Notes under the pieces: model-generated
Databases searched by the model: none
Seen by the model: only the letters and a program-made list of their open reading frames with translations
Told to the model about the DNA's origin: nothing
Translations under genes and position numbers: made by a program
From: Pempheris klunzingeri
Lineage: Eukaryota > Chordata > Actinopteri > Acropomatiformes > Pempheridae
Length of the DNA: 64,000 bases
Direction: 5' to 3'
Assembly (NCBI RefSeq): GCF_042242105.1
Contig: NC_092018.1
Coordinates: forward strand, 29,171,167 to 29,235,166
In this document: piece after piece, positions 1 to 12,685 of the stretch
How the letters are laid out: each line of letters starts with the position of its first letter
Numbering within the stretch: the first letter of the stretch is position 1

Positions 1-2099
1 GTATTGTTTCCTGACAGCTGGGGTCCAACAGAGCACCGAGGCAGGGGGAAGGGGACCCTTTTTCCCTTCGAAAAGGGGGGAAATTCTTGGAGTTGACATC
101 GGCCCTCTTCATTTTCACTATACTGCTCAAGGCTGAATCGTAGGTTCCAACTAATGGGCCCAAGTCCATACAACTGTCAGGAGGCAGTTGCTTTTAGAGG
201 CTGCTAGCTCCCTATTGAAACTTTACTCTGCTGTGTGCATGGTGCCTAATGAATGCTACTCTCTGGAGAGAAAAATCCAAAACAATGCAGTTTTCTCTGT
301 CTAATCTATGTCAATCATGAGTCCTTCCACAAATGAAACAAGCGCTATTGTGAGCGTTTGGTCTTGCCCGGCCGTGCCCACCCCGGCTCTCCCACCCGAT
401 CCATCCCTCATTTGACAGCTTCTGCCAGGACTGAGGAACATGCCCCCAGGCACTTTTTTCTGAGCGCCTACTTTTCTTTTAATTGCCAGTGTGCCCTATG
501 GAGCAACTGTTCACACACTCCCTGAAACATCCAGCCAGGTAATGCCAGCCGCACACTGTCACATTAGCTCCAGTCCAGACTACAGCAGCACACCACTCAC
601 ATGAGAGGCAGAGAGAGGGAGGGCGTTTGGGCCTGTGAGTTGTTTCGGGAAACAAAAGGCGAGGAATTGTGGGCCACGCTGCTCAGCAAAAACTTTCTCA
701 GTGTTACAGTGAAGGGGAAAAAAAGGACACAATGGAAATGTAAGAAAAAAGTTAGGATAGCTGATAGCACCTAAAATCGGTGACTCAAATAGATCATATG
801 GTTAAAGCGGTATTAAATGTTAGTAAAAGACTGAAACGGGAGATAAACCAGCATCAGTGTGGCTGCAAGACATTTAGTAATGCTTTACACATGCCCTTAT
901 TTTATTGGAAACAAATACAGGCATATGGTCGGGGCCCATAGCAATGTCTGTTTCAGCATGGGAGATGGAAGCTCTGGTAAATAGACTCGGACAGAGTACT
1001 GAAAGAAATGTGTAACTAAAGTGAAGTTTAGCTGATCCATTTTCATTGCTCTCTAATTGTCTTCCAGCCTTCCCTGCTGCCTCCAACACTCAGAATAGAC
1101 ATCAGTAGAATGTGCTACTTTTACAGGACCCAGATGCGACAAAGGTGGCAGTGATGCCACTGAAATTTTCCAAAAAGCTACACTGGAGCCCTTTGGTTTT
1201 TTGAAGAGAGAGAATGCAACATATGCTCTGGGGCATGTGGCCTGCCAGAGCTGGGTTCTAATTGTTACATTGCTCTCACAGAGCTGAGGAAAACACGGCC
1301 AAGAGTCTTTGTCATCTCTGAAGTGTGTGGTACCATACTGCAGGCCAACATCAGAGCACGGAGAAGAGACAGATGTCTGGACATTTGCTGTCAAACTAAG
1401 TCAGACACTCTGCCAAAGGGATAGAAAAAAATCCCAAACTTTGCTAGCAACTATCTGCCGACTTCAAGGCTGCGGTGAGTAGCCATAATGACAGTCAATA
1501 AGGCAGAAAGTAAAGTTATTATTATAGTAAAACTAATATTAATGTATAATAATTTCCATAACATGCAATGATTTTGCATGAAACATACGTTGGCTGTGGA
1601 ACACTGCCACTATTAGTATCAAAAACAAGATATATGTTATTGTATGTTATGCTGAACTGCATTAACTTAATCAGTCACAGGCAAACGTTCAGACAAAGTC
1701 AAAGGACAAATAAAAGAGTGAATATGTATAAAGTGGCAGCTCAGACGAGGCCTGGCGCTTGTGAAATGGCTTCGCCCAACTTGTGGTGAATAGCGGAGCA
1801 GCAGGAATGCCTCCGCGGATCGCTCCTGCAGATAATGTCAATCACCTACTGTGTGGAGAACCCCTCCCCATTGTTTTCTTTTACCCCCCAACAGAAAACA
1901 AATGGGCCGCACAGCTTGCTGTTTGGCTGAGGTGTTAATTACCGTCCCCTGCCCATATGAACAGCAACTCCAGACAATAGCCCTGTCAGGCCCCCTACAC
2001 GACGGTCCCTCCCTGGTTTGCTCTGCTGATATCACCTGCTCATGCGGGGCCATTGACACCTCAACCTGATCCATGCATGAAACACAACTAAAGCTTTAG

Positions 2100-2265
2100 G
2101 GACAAAAACAATGTGATAAGTAGCCCCCGCCTCGTCTCAGAGTTTGCATTAAGGCCCATTGTTTGCCAACATTAGAGGCAATTACACTGACAATTCTTAA
2201 GCAAACCTCGGCAGTCATTGTGCTAATTAGTGTGTAATTGATGGGGAAACGACAAGCAGCTCAGC
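2100..2265. promoter_or_regulatory. putative conserved non-coding element in tcf7l1 intron 3
   Basis: A non-repetitive block packed with homeodomain-type cores (caattac, gctaattag, gtgtaattgatgg) and an ATTGTTTGCC-like fork/SOX-type stretch. No coding frame passes through it. The density of TAAT/ATTA sites in otherwise GC-balanced DNA is what intronic developmental enhancers often show. Function and conservation are inferred only. Confidence 0.25.
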
Positions 2266-4115
2266 TGGTCAGACCCACAATGCACTACTGGGCCACTGCA
2301 AATTTTTCTGAATGGGGACCATGTCCTATTATCCGGTCCACTATGAAGTAAGTAGATTAGTCAGGGAGGAAGTTATTAATTAAAGCTATCTTAAAGAGAG
2401 GTACAAAGAGAAAGAAACAACGAAAATATTTGTGTGTGACTGATAGATGATTTTTTCTTTTTTCATCAAATGGACAATGTGGATTTCTGACCCTGACCCC
2501 TCACTTAGATGCTTTTTTGAAGAAAAAAAAAATCCATCAGGCACTACAAGAACTGTCATTGTCACTCTGACTCATCTCTTGAATTTCATATATAGCCTCT
2601 TGGTTTACATTATACTAACCCTGAGAAGCCTGTGGTCCAGCAGTGGAGATAGCATCCTGCTAATGGCTACCACATTTGAAGTGTCCATTAGCCCATGGAG
2701 GAATGAAGTTAAGTGACTATGACAGGGTCACTCCCTCAGTTTGCCGGGCCTCTATTGTGACCTGGTTGGTCGTCCTGCATTCTTATTCACAGCCAGTAAA
2801 AAAAACTGGGTCAAAGGTCAGACATCCAGAGTGCTGTGGTTTCTATGGCAACGTGGCCTATTAAGGCCAGGCTCATTGGCCTCTTAACATGCTCTTGTAC
2901 ACAAAAGAACTATTAGTGCAAAGAGGGAGAGAGGAGAGTGGAGAGGGGAGGCAGCGTGAGGGAGGTCCTAACAACACGACGTCAAGGTTTTTCCAAGATT
3001 TCCAAGATGGTTACACACTCTGCCTGCAGCTCCATCCAAGTCTCTATGGAGCATACATACAATTTAAGCATCTACCTGACACAGCGAAGAAACTGCTGTA
3101 TGTGGGTAATTTATTATCTAAAATCAGAGAGGAACATTGTTGCATATAATGTCCACATTTTGTCGAAAAAATTTCCAGGTTTCAACTTAAAAAAACGTCT
3201 GTGAGCAATGGTGTCACATGACTGCCTCATGCATATTCTGTACAAGGCCAAACTGGCCTGCAAACCGGGTTTATTTGAAAAGTCCTGGGAGTGAATTTAC
3301 TGCTGTTTCAGTAATAAAGCAGCATTAACAGAACACAAGGCCAAGACAAACCCCCTTAAAAAGCTCCTTTAACATTCTGTTCCAGCGAGGGAGCTGCGAC
3401 TTCAGCAGGAGTTTGCATTTTTGCAACTCAAGCAATTATTTGTATCAGGGTTTTTTTTCTTCTTCCTTTTGCATGACATGATCCTGAGTTATTGCTTCCT
3501 GTATCCACTGCTTTCGAGTGTTACCGTGGAGCACGTGCGAGCCTGTAGATGAAGCCGCCATTGTTTCTTCTTCTGTCTCGTTGACTTTCAGATACTCTAA
3601 ATCAGGCGTGGTTAAAGGAGATGCTCTTCGGTCTTAAAGAGGTTAAAGTTAGGAATAAGTGAGTAATTCTGTTACAGGGCGCAACAGCAGGTCATATAAA
3701 ACTCACTGTATAATTAGACACACAAGAAAATAATTATGCATCTGGTAAGAGCAAGGCCATCTCATAAAGACAGAGTGGAGGGCGCGAAGCTATTCAAGTC
3801 AATTATGTGAAGTAAGTTATGTGGTTTCCCGTACCTGGGAGATCTGCTTTATATTGTTACAGACTCCTCCGCTTAATGTCAGTATGATCTGATGTCAAGA
3901 CAGGCTGCACCTCAAATGTCAAAGATGTCGTCCTTTTCCATGTCCTGTGGCATTGTTTGTCCAGTCGCACAGGAACACAACTTTTTATTGTTTGGGGAGT
4001 AGCCTCGTTTCATTGAAATTCACAGCCATAAACGTCTGTATAATTAACTCCAGAACACGAGGTGGTTACCAGTGGTTGGCTGGATGTTTACAGTAAAGCT
4101 CTACTTAGAAATCAA

Positions 4116-4116
<1 letters not shown>

Positions 4117-4152
<36 letters not shown>
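4117..4152. repeat. (TG)n microsatellite
   Basis: About 18 uninterrupted TG units, followed by degenerate TG/CG steps to about 4190. Confidence 0.95.
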
Positions 4153-4157
<5 letters not shown>

Positions 4158-6737
4158 ATGTGAGTCTAAGTGTAGGTGTGTGTGCGTCCAAGTCTACGCC
4201 AATGACACACAAGTGAGACCTGAATTTTTCATTTATGACCAAACACAAATTGACTGGAGACAGCATGGGTTACCAATATAATACAGTGTTTCCTGCCAAG
4301 GCATTTAGGAGGCAATAATAAGTCCAGCATGCACCCCTCACACCGAACAGGGCAAATACCACAGCGCAGTAATCACTCCAAACTCTCGGAGTAGACATAA
4401 AAATAATCTTTTTCTCTTCTTTTTCCTGAAATTGCAGATAAATATTTACCGCCGCCCTCCAGAAGTAAATTTGAGGACGTCTGCTAAAAGTGTGTCGTTT
4501 TTTTCTGACAGGGCATAGTAGGTGATTGTTTCTTCGTCTTTTTTGGAAAAAAAAAGAAGCTTTTTTTGGCTCATATTTTTTTTTAACTTCCTAAAAGCAG
4601 CTGACAGTGGCAGGAGAGGCAACGAGGCATCTTGAAGGGAGAGTGTCAGTTTTGAAAAACAGAGGTGGGCATAAGTGGGTGTAGTGGAGAAGGCAAGAGA
4701 GAGAGAGAGAGAAAAAAAGGGCCTAAATTAAACACATTTGTTTCTGCTCTCACATACCACAAGTCTTATGAAAACAGAGGGCTGATTGTGTTCACTCTGC
4801 AAGTCCACCCCCCCTCCTCCCCCCCAAACCTCCCCTCTCTCTCTTCACCACCACCCAGCTCCACACCCCCACCCCCCTGTCCTGAGCAGCAGCAGCCCCT
4901 CCCCGCCCCCTGACCCCCCTCCCCACACACACAGCTGCCTGCAGATGCCTCCTGTGTTTGCTCTCCCAGTCCAGGCGCAAATCTCCAGGCTCCGCTGACT
5001 TCTGGGCCCTGCCTCATCTCAGATTTTACTACCTGACATCCCTATCACCCCACTGCTAACCCCACTCGCTCCACTCTGCCGTCTCCTCTCCGACCGCCCC
5101 TCCGGGGCACGCAGACTCAAGCACACAGACACATTCACGCGCCACAGGTATGCCGCCACACTCAGTCCTGTCGCACGGGGACACAGAAACTGATTGTTGG
5201 AAATTAAACCCATATACCCTTATTGTGAATGATTTTAGAAACATTTCAGGAATTACAACAAAACAGAAACATAGAAACACAGAAAAATAGAAATGGGCTA
5301 GAAGCAAAATAATTCTCTTCTCTGCCATTTTTCGACTGAATTAGACAAAATAAAGCAAAAATTAATATTTTGGGTGGTTGAAAATAATTTCATCTGACAG
5401 TACTACTCGGTATGTTACACAGGAATGAACTGAATAGGAAAATATTTCAAAAGTAGTTTCAAACTTCCACAGTGTGTGACAAAGCGCACAACTTACTACC
5501 ATGACATTCCCCGTGATTAGTTATGCATATTGTCAGCGGACTGCAGGGAGGTCTGGAACGTCGCCAAAGCATTTTTATACCTGAAACATTCGTAAAAGTC
5601 ACTCCCCAGCAATCTACAGGCTTCATTTTCATCACGCTGCGCATAGTGATATTGAGTGCTAAATCATGATCTAGTGATAGGTTTGGCTGTAAATTCAATT
5701 CGCGTTCACATCCAGGGATCCTCTTACATGTCTGAAACTTTGTAAAGAATAAATTTTCCAGAACGAACGTGTGGGTTTTCAGGCTTGGAGGAAAAGCCTT
5801 TAGAGGAGTCACAAAGCGGGATGAGGTTGGGTCATGAGGTCCCCTACCTCTTCAAGGTTCATCAGGTCTCTTGAAAGCAAAACAATGGAGTAGAAACATA
5901 AGCAAGGGCCTGGCTATCTCCTGACAATGTCATTTTTTTTGTTCTGTCGATAGTGCATAAATTACTTTTTACACATTTTGAGAAGAGAGATATTTTCTTA
6001 GCAACTCACATTGATTTATATAAGCTGTTCTGGTTTTGCTGAAAAGTGGCTGAAAAATGTCTCTATAACATGAACCAGACCACTGAAAACTCAAGGCTGG
6101 ACATGCTATTCAAAACAGTATATGTATACAGCTGTTGCTATCTTTCAGTTTCAATACAATCTAATGAGAACGGCAAGGTGATTACGATCAGGGGCTGCTG
6201 TAAATATCAAATTCCCAGGGACGGAGTTTAGGAGAGGCCCCTTACAATTACACAGTATTCAGGAATGCAGGGTATGAACCGCAGTTACATGGAGCTGAAG
6301 ACAAAATGCTCACATCCCATTCTGGACGTTCTGCTCACACCACGTGAGGTTTACGAAGAGCATAAAAAAAGTAGGAAAGTTTATCTTTCATGACAAGCTG
6401 TTTTCTGCAAGCCCCAAATCTGTGCCGCAACGCAACAAACTTCTTCTCAATCCAAACTGCACACTTCTGCAAACAATTAGTGTTAACCCCAAAAACTGTA
6501 AGCTGCTCAGAGAGAGAGGGGGGGAGACTGAGAGAAAGAGAGAAAGAACGAAGGGGGAGTGACTGGAGAAAGAGAAGGGGTGCTTGTGCACAATTACAGC
6601 AGGGATTTATGGCCTGAGAAACAATTTATAAATCACAGCGCCTGAGCTAATGTGCTCCAGATTGTTCTCCATGCAGCTGCAATTTTGGTCTGCGTGAAAC
6701 GGCATAATAAACCTGGCTGGAGGACATGTTTGGGTGG

Positions 6738-6738
<1 letters not shown>

Positions 6739-6770
<32 letters not shown>
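6739..6770. repeat. (TG)n microsatellite
   Basis: 16 TG units inside tcf7l1 intron 3, followed by a G-rich tail. Confidence 0.95.
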
Positions 6771-6774
<4 letters not shown>

Positions 6775-8504
6775 GGGAGGGGGTAGCAGGGAGAAAAGTT
6801 GAGGTTGTGGGTGGTGGGTGATGCGGGTGAAGCTGTGGGCTCGCAAAGTTTCTGAGGTGTTCTGAACAAAGAAACTGAGAACGTTTTTTTTTTCTTCCAA
6901 CAGGCTGGTGTCAGATTTTGCTGAGGTGCAGTTCTTGAATGTCAAATAAGAAGGTCTTTGCAGAAATCTCAGAAGTATAAAGTTGTAAATTGTGGAAATA
7001 ATACCTATTAAAGGATGTTTTGTATAGTAACAGTGGGCTTACACAGTAGCTGGACAGCAAACGCAACAAAACTCTTCCAAAGCGAGAACTGTAACTGAAT
7101 AATTACACAAGTTTCCACTAAGAAACAATTCAATTGTCCAACCGTAAAACTAAGCCAGTTTTATGAGCTCATTGTGAAACGGTGAACTATGGCCTTGTAA
7201 TTCTTGACACAAGTGAAAATTAATTTTAGGTTATAATAAGAAAAGACAAATGTTGCAAACCGATCCCTTCATTGTAGCTGCAGGCTGGTGTGGACGACGG
7301 GATCGGATGTGCTGAGGGGAAGCCTGGGCTTTTGTGGCCACTCAGCCAACTGGCCCTGAACCTTGACCTCTAACCCTTCACCCTAGGGGGCAAACAAAGC
7401 TCTGAGTGACATCTGAAACTAGACACTCTGTGGGGAGAGAGTGTCTGGACAGGACTCAAATAACCCCATTAACGCTGCAAAAAAAGATTTATGGCTTTTT
7501 ATTCTGCCCCTGCAAATCTCGACGTTGAAGAGTCGCACAGATCTGTCAAAAATAATCAAGCAATTAGAGGTGTGCACCCAGTTTCGTCTTGTTTACTTCA
7601 TCATCATCTCCATCTTGCACGAAGATAAGCAGAAATGTTCCATAATTAACGACTCCGAGTAGTTGTGATTAGCAGTGATACACACATATGCCAGCAGTTA
7701 GTCTGTATCCAAATAAATTCTGCTTAATACGAACAACATGAAGCTAATCTTCAGGCGGTTTTCAGAGAGTCACTGATGCATATTCACCAGCACCTCTGAT
7801 GGATTCTATACAATGGATTACGTAAACAGCTCTGGCATTAGTACACTGTAAACAAAAACAGAGAGAAAAGTTGATGGTAAATGTGCTGCGGTGAATGCGA
7901 GCCTCCGTCGCCAGAATGCTGAAAGCCACTGTAGTATTTAAATCAGGCAAGGAGGGAGGAAGACTCGGCCAAGCATTCTGTAGCTCAGCTGTGAGGCTCT
8001 AAGCCGTTGCCCTAGGGTCTTTGTCCTGCCTTTCAGGGCAAGTCTGAGGTAGTCAAAGACCCTATTCATGACCGGCGCTCCCCCTGCCAACACACCCATA
8101 CAGCCCCAGTCAAGTCAGCCGAGAGCTATAGAGCCTTCCCATTTCACACGAGAATCAGACCTGCCCCTAAAGCCTGCTTCAGGGATTTCCAATAGCCAGC
8201 CCCTCCAACCCATGTACAAATCAAACAAAAGGGCTCCTTGGCCTACTCCATGTCATATAGGGCTGATTGGATCTTTTTTTTTCCCTAATGTAGCTACTCT
8301 AAATTTGAAGGAAATAAGTCAGTCACATTTGTGGGGATTTGGTATCCAGCCATGTAAACGGATGAGGGATTGTGTCAGCAGAGGTGCGGAGCTGCCGTCA
8401 GACCCTCCATCGTTATTGTCCAATACAAGATTCGCCTCATGCTAATACACATTTTATAGTGCAGAGCCAGAAGATAAACATGTGTATATGAAATGATTAA
8501 ATCT

Positions 8505-8690
8505 CCCAACAAAGAAACCTAATTATGCTAATCATCTGAGGCAGGCATAAGGGGAATCCCGCTATCACTAAAGAGTGTCTTATGTCTGAGGAGCACAAGG
8601 CACTCGACAACAGCCATTACTCATAATCGAGAGCCATTACCTCATAATTTCAAATTGAGCAGATAAGGCCGGGAAAGAGTGAGATGCTGT
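8505..8690. promoter_or_regulatory. putative conserved non-coding element in tcf7l1 intron 3
   Basis: Contains taattatgctaat (POU/homeodomain-like) followed by two near copies of agccattacctcataat (8612-8630 and 8632-8650) and an AGATAAG GATA site. There is no coding potential and no repeat-family match. It is called regulatory only on motif density. Confidence 0.25.
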
Positions 8691-10351
8691 GGTCGAGGCC
8701 AAAGTAAAAATATCGTGCCATCAGAAGTTTCTGCTGCCCCTGCTGTTTATTCTAACAGGATCCACAAGTCTGGTTCCAGATAAGGAGGCTACACACTTTA
8801 GATGACTTGTGCCTTTGCTCAGCTTTAATCAAATTTGCTGCTTTGCAGAACATTGTGACTTCTTAACAAGTACAATTGGTTTATGATGGTAACTGGGGGA
8901 AGCACAGGGCATCCAGAGGTTAGGTTATTATCAATATTTGGACAAACAGCCTCATCTCATGGGAAAACTGTACGTATATGTATGATATTTAACATTTGCA
9001 GACTATATGACAGACCATATGGACTCATCCATTCTGTTTTTATACATCAATCATTTATTGAACGCTGCTCTATCATATCCTTATCCTAACTGTAACTTAA
9101 AAAAATAAGAAAACAGACTCATGACTTGAAAAAAATATATATTCTATAGTTATTATTATTATTATTAAAACAATGTTACGTTTCTGAAAACATGATCATT
9201 TGGAAATGTATACCTTTTGTATATCATGCAAACCACAGAGAGAAGGCCACTTATAATTACAATTAAAATAGTTAGAGATAAGAACAATGTTGTTAGTTAT
9301 TTACTTCCACAACTACTTGTCAGACAAACCAGTTAAAAACTGCATATGCAGCGTCACAAGCTTTTGCCTTGTGTTTCAGACAAACCCAGTAAAAGTAACC
9401 ACACAGTAACACGTGTCCTGCTTATATGAATGTATCAACCATGGAAAATTCCCTGTGGCTCCCTTTAAGATTTATGCAGTCAAACATACGATCCATTACA
9501 CACACTACTTGTGTTTTTAAAGCCAGAGCTAAATTCAGATTACAGATGGCACGTCGCTCTCATCAGTTACATCATCAGTTACAGCTGTAAGTTTATAGCA
9601 AATGTACGTTTCAATCTGTATTGTATCACGAAGTGAACCAGATCCATGCTGCAGCATAAAATATATTTAAACAGGAAGAGGAACAGTGGGCTTTTTTATC
9701 AGTTTAGTCATAATCTACATAAATTAAACCCATTCAACCATAAACTGGTGAATGTCAGCGTGCAGCAGGTCACATGTGTGTGCAGGTGCAATGTGTTGAC
9801 GTGACATGTGTCCGTCAGGGGACGTGCGCCGCACCGGCAGTCCAAACTTGCTCCACCAATACAGGGACAAACTCAGTGGGAAGCAGCCAAATTGATTTAT
9901 AACTTCTACAAGAAGAACAGCTGCTCTGCTCGCTGTCAACTAACCTCATCCTGGACGGATATCCATCCACTTCTTAATTTAGTATGACCAGTACAACCTC
10001 GCCGATGCTACACACATACTGTGTGACATGGCCTTTCCCAACACATTTCTACGGCCTGCATGTGAACTGAAGCGAATCCTGATACAAATCTGAGTTGCAC
10101 TGATGCAACATGTGCACGATCTGATAGCCTCCTGCTGTTTGCTGATTGGGCTGTGGCTGTAAGGGAATGGCAAAGCATTGTGGTCTATGGTGGGGGAACG
10201 GTGGGAGACAGAATCCCTCAGATAAGTGAGTGCCTCAAGGTCTGGAAGCCGGCCCACCTTGGGATAACAGGCAAAGGAATAGCAGGACCCGTATCTGCCC
10301 CAGTTTTTGCTCCCACCACCACATCTCATCAACAATCTCTCCTCCTGCCTG

Positions 10352-10396
10352 CTCTCTCTCTCTCTCTGTCGCTCTCTCTGTCTCTCTCTCTCTCTC
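10352..10396. repeat. interrupted (CT)n microsatellite
   Basis: CT units with two G interruptions. They create the serine/leucine-rich or arginine/glutamate-rich spurious frames seen here on both strands. Confidence 0.95.
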
Positions 10397-12664
10397 CTGC
10401 TGCCTGCAGTGCTTAAACTGAAAACAGCTGCTTGGAATACCAGACTGATGAAACCCTGTTTAGAGCTTTTTCTTTTTCTTCCTGCTGTACAATCACGTTT
10501 TATTAGCATGGAGTGAAGCGTTTAAGGTACAATTATAGAGGGAAAACATTTCTTTATGTGAGCTAAACAGTAGTGGTTATGGCTACGAAAGGGCCACATG
10601 TACTTATATGGGACAGTCCAATAGGACACTTCATTGTCGCTATAAGTTAGATACAATATGGCTGCAAGCAACTGCTATTTTCTTTATCAGTGATTCTGAA
10701 AGGTTCGCTGAAATTCTTCTCCCTACAGTTCAAACGATTAGTCGATTCCCTGTTTCCAGCTTCTCGTCTGTGAGAATTAGTGGTTTCCTCTTTGTCGTGT
10801 TTGACAGATTATAAACCAAACTGTATTCAACTCGTGCCGCGCTGATGCGACACAAAAAGGAGAAAAGAAACTGCTTGAATTTGGATTTTTAGTGAATAAA
10901 TGAGCTAGACAATTAAGCCACGTTCAGAAATTGTTTCAGGAGTTTGGTCACCTGAGAGTGAGTCTCTATCCTCCTATATAATTCCCCCCGCCGCCGTTTG
11001 CACCGCAGAACAGACATGACTAAGCTGGTATTCACATGACACATGATCCGTGTCTCCACCTCCCACATCTCCATCTCCAAAAACACTTGTCTTTCACTTT
11101 TTTGATAATTAGCAGCTGTGGGGGACTACAGATAGCAAGCTTTAGGTTTCCATTGCTACATTCCCAATCTATCTGTCTGTGGGTTTCAGAATAGCTCAAA
11201 CCTGCAATGACCATCTACTGTACAAGGATTGTTTAAAAGTAGACGGAACGTGTGCGGACATGACTCTTTAGTATCTAACTCTGCAAGAGGAGGTTTTTAT
11301 TGTCGGGATGTTGGACGGATATGGTCGACAACATGTTTAAACTGTCTCAAAGCTATACAGCAGAGATTTGGGAGAGAACTCAGGTGTGTTAGAGATGTTC
11401 ACCTTTGGCTATATCGCTCTCAAATCCAGACACAAGTTCACCCAAATTTTTCACAGGGAAAAGCAATGTTCCAAACCACGCAGCAGCTCTGGCCAAACAT
11501 AGCAAATGAGAAAAACACATTAATTGATAAAAACACATTTGCACACATATTCATCTTGGCACATCAAAGGGATTCATTGATGTCACTGAACACGGGGAGT
11601 CTGCGGCTGGAGAGGGGAGATGTTGGTTATCCTTTCCTCAAAGGGTGCTGAGATGCTCCTGATGGGCCCCGCGCTCGAGAAGCCAGAGAGCGCTATAAAC
11701 AGAATTTCTAATGCCAGGCGGGCGAGTGGGTGGGTTAGGTAGTGAACTAGCAGGCTATGGGGTAGCGGGAGGAATTGACGCCAGCTCATGCTTTCCACAG
11801 AGACCAAAGAGGGAAGGATACAGCCCAGGACTGACACCATTTCACACACTTCTATACATGTGATGTTAGGAAGCGAGCATGAACATCCACGGTCTGAAAA
11901 AACAAAATATATACTTTTAAATCGCATGTTTACTGTATGTGGATGTAAGCTAAAGATTACAAAGAGCGCATTGTCTCCAGTTTCTGATTTAGATGAGCGA
12001 GTGATGTGTGAAGTGGATCATTTGCAATCAATTGTTACGGCAATATAATCACCACTACAAACTGCTTTGGTTTGTGTCGTTATCATAAGACCTGACCTTG
12101 ATTACCTCTGTGCAATAAAAACTAATTGCTAACACATCAAACAATTGTTGATATAATGTAATAATTTGTTCTGTAATAAACTAAAATGCCTCTATTTTCA
12201 AATGTGCAAACCTCAGTCCAGCATCTTCTCAAACTAAGTTATGATTCATTTAATATTTCATAACATGTTTTTATTTGCCAAATTGAATTCAATTTCAAGC
12301 CCAAGCAATGTATTCATTATCACTCCAGACAAGAGCTCTCAGCCAGCGATGGCATTTCTGTGGCTGCTGGCGATCAGATTTTAATTGAACAGAGCCACTA
12401 AATTGATGTAGATGTGTTTGCCTTTGAAGAAAAAGTCTTTTAAAAACTATCACCCTAGTCAAAAATGTTAGCTCTGTTGACACAGCGCCTCGTTGAAAAA
12501 ATATTTGCGTGCTAACATTCAGGAATACAACACTGAGGGTTGTCAGAAAGTGAGCCCTGTACACTGTTCCCTCTGTTGCAAAGTATCCACAGAGCCTCAC
12601 CTGAACGGCCCCCTCCCCCCTCCTCCCGCTCCTCCTCCTCCCTAAACCGACACTCACAGACTCT

Positions 12665-12685
12665 ACACACACACACACACACACA
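12665..12685. repeat. (AC)n microsatellite
   Basis: About ten AC units, flanked by a CCTCCTCC pyrimidine-rich stretch (12605-12640). Confidence 0.9.

Noticed and set aside
9979-10509. 176-codon minus-strand open frame
   Set aside because: The Arg/Glu-rich core is merely the (CT)n microsatellite read on the other strand.
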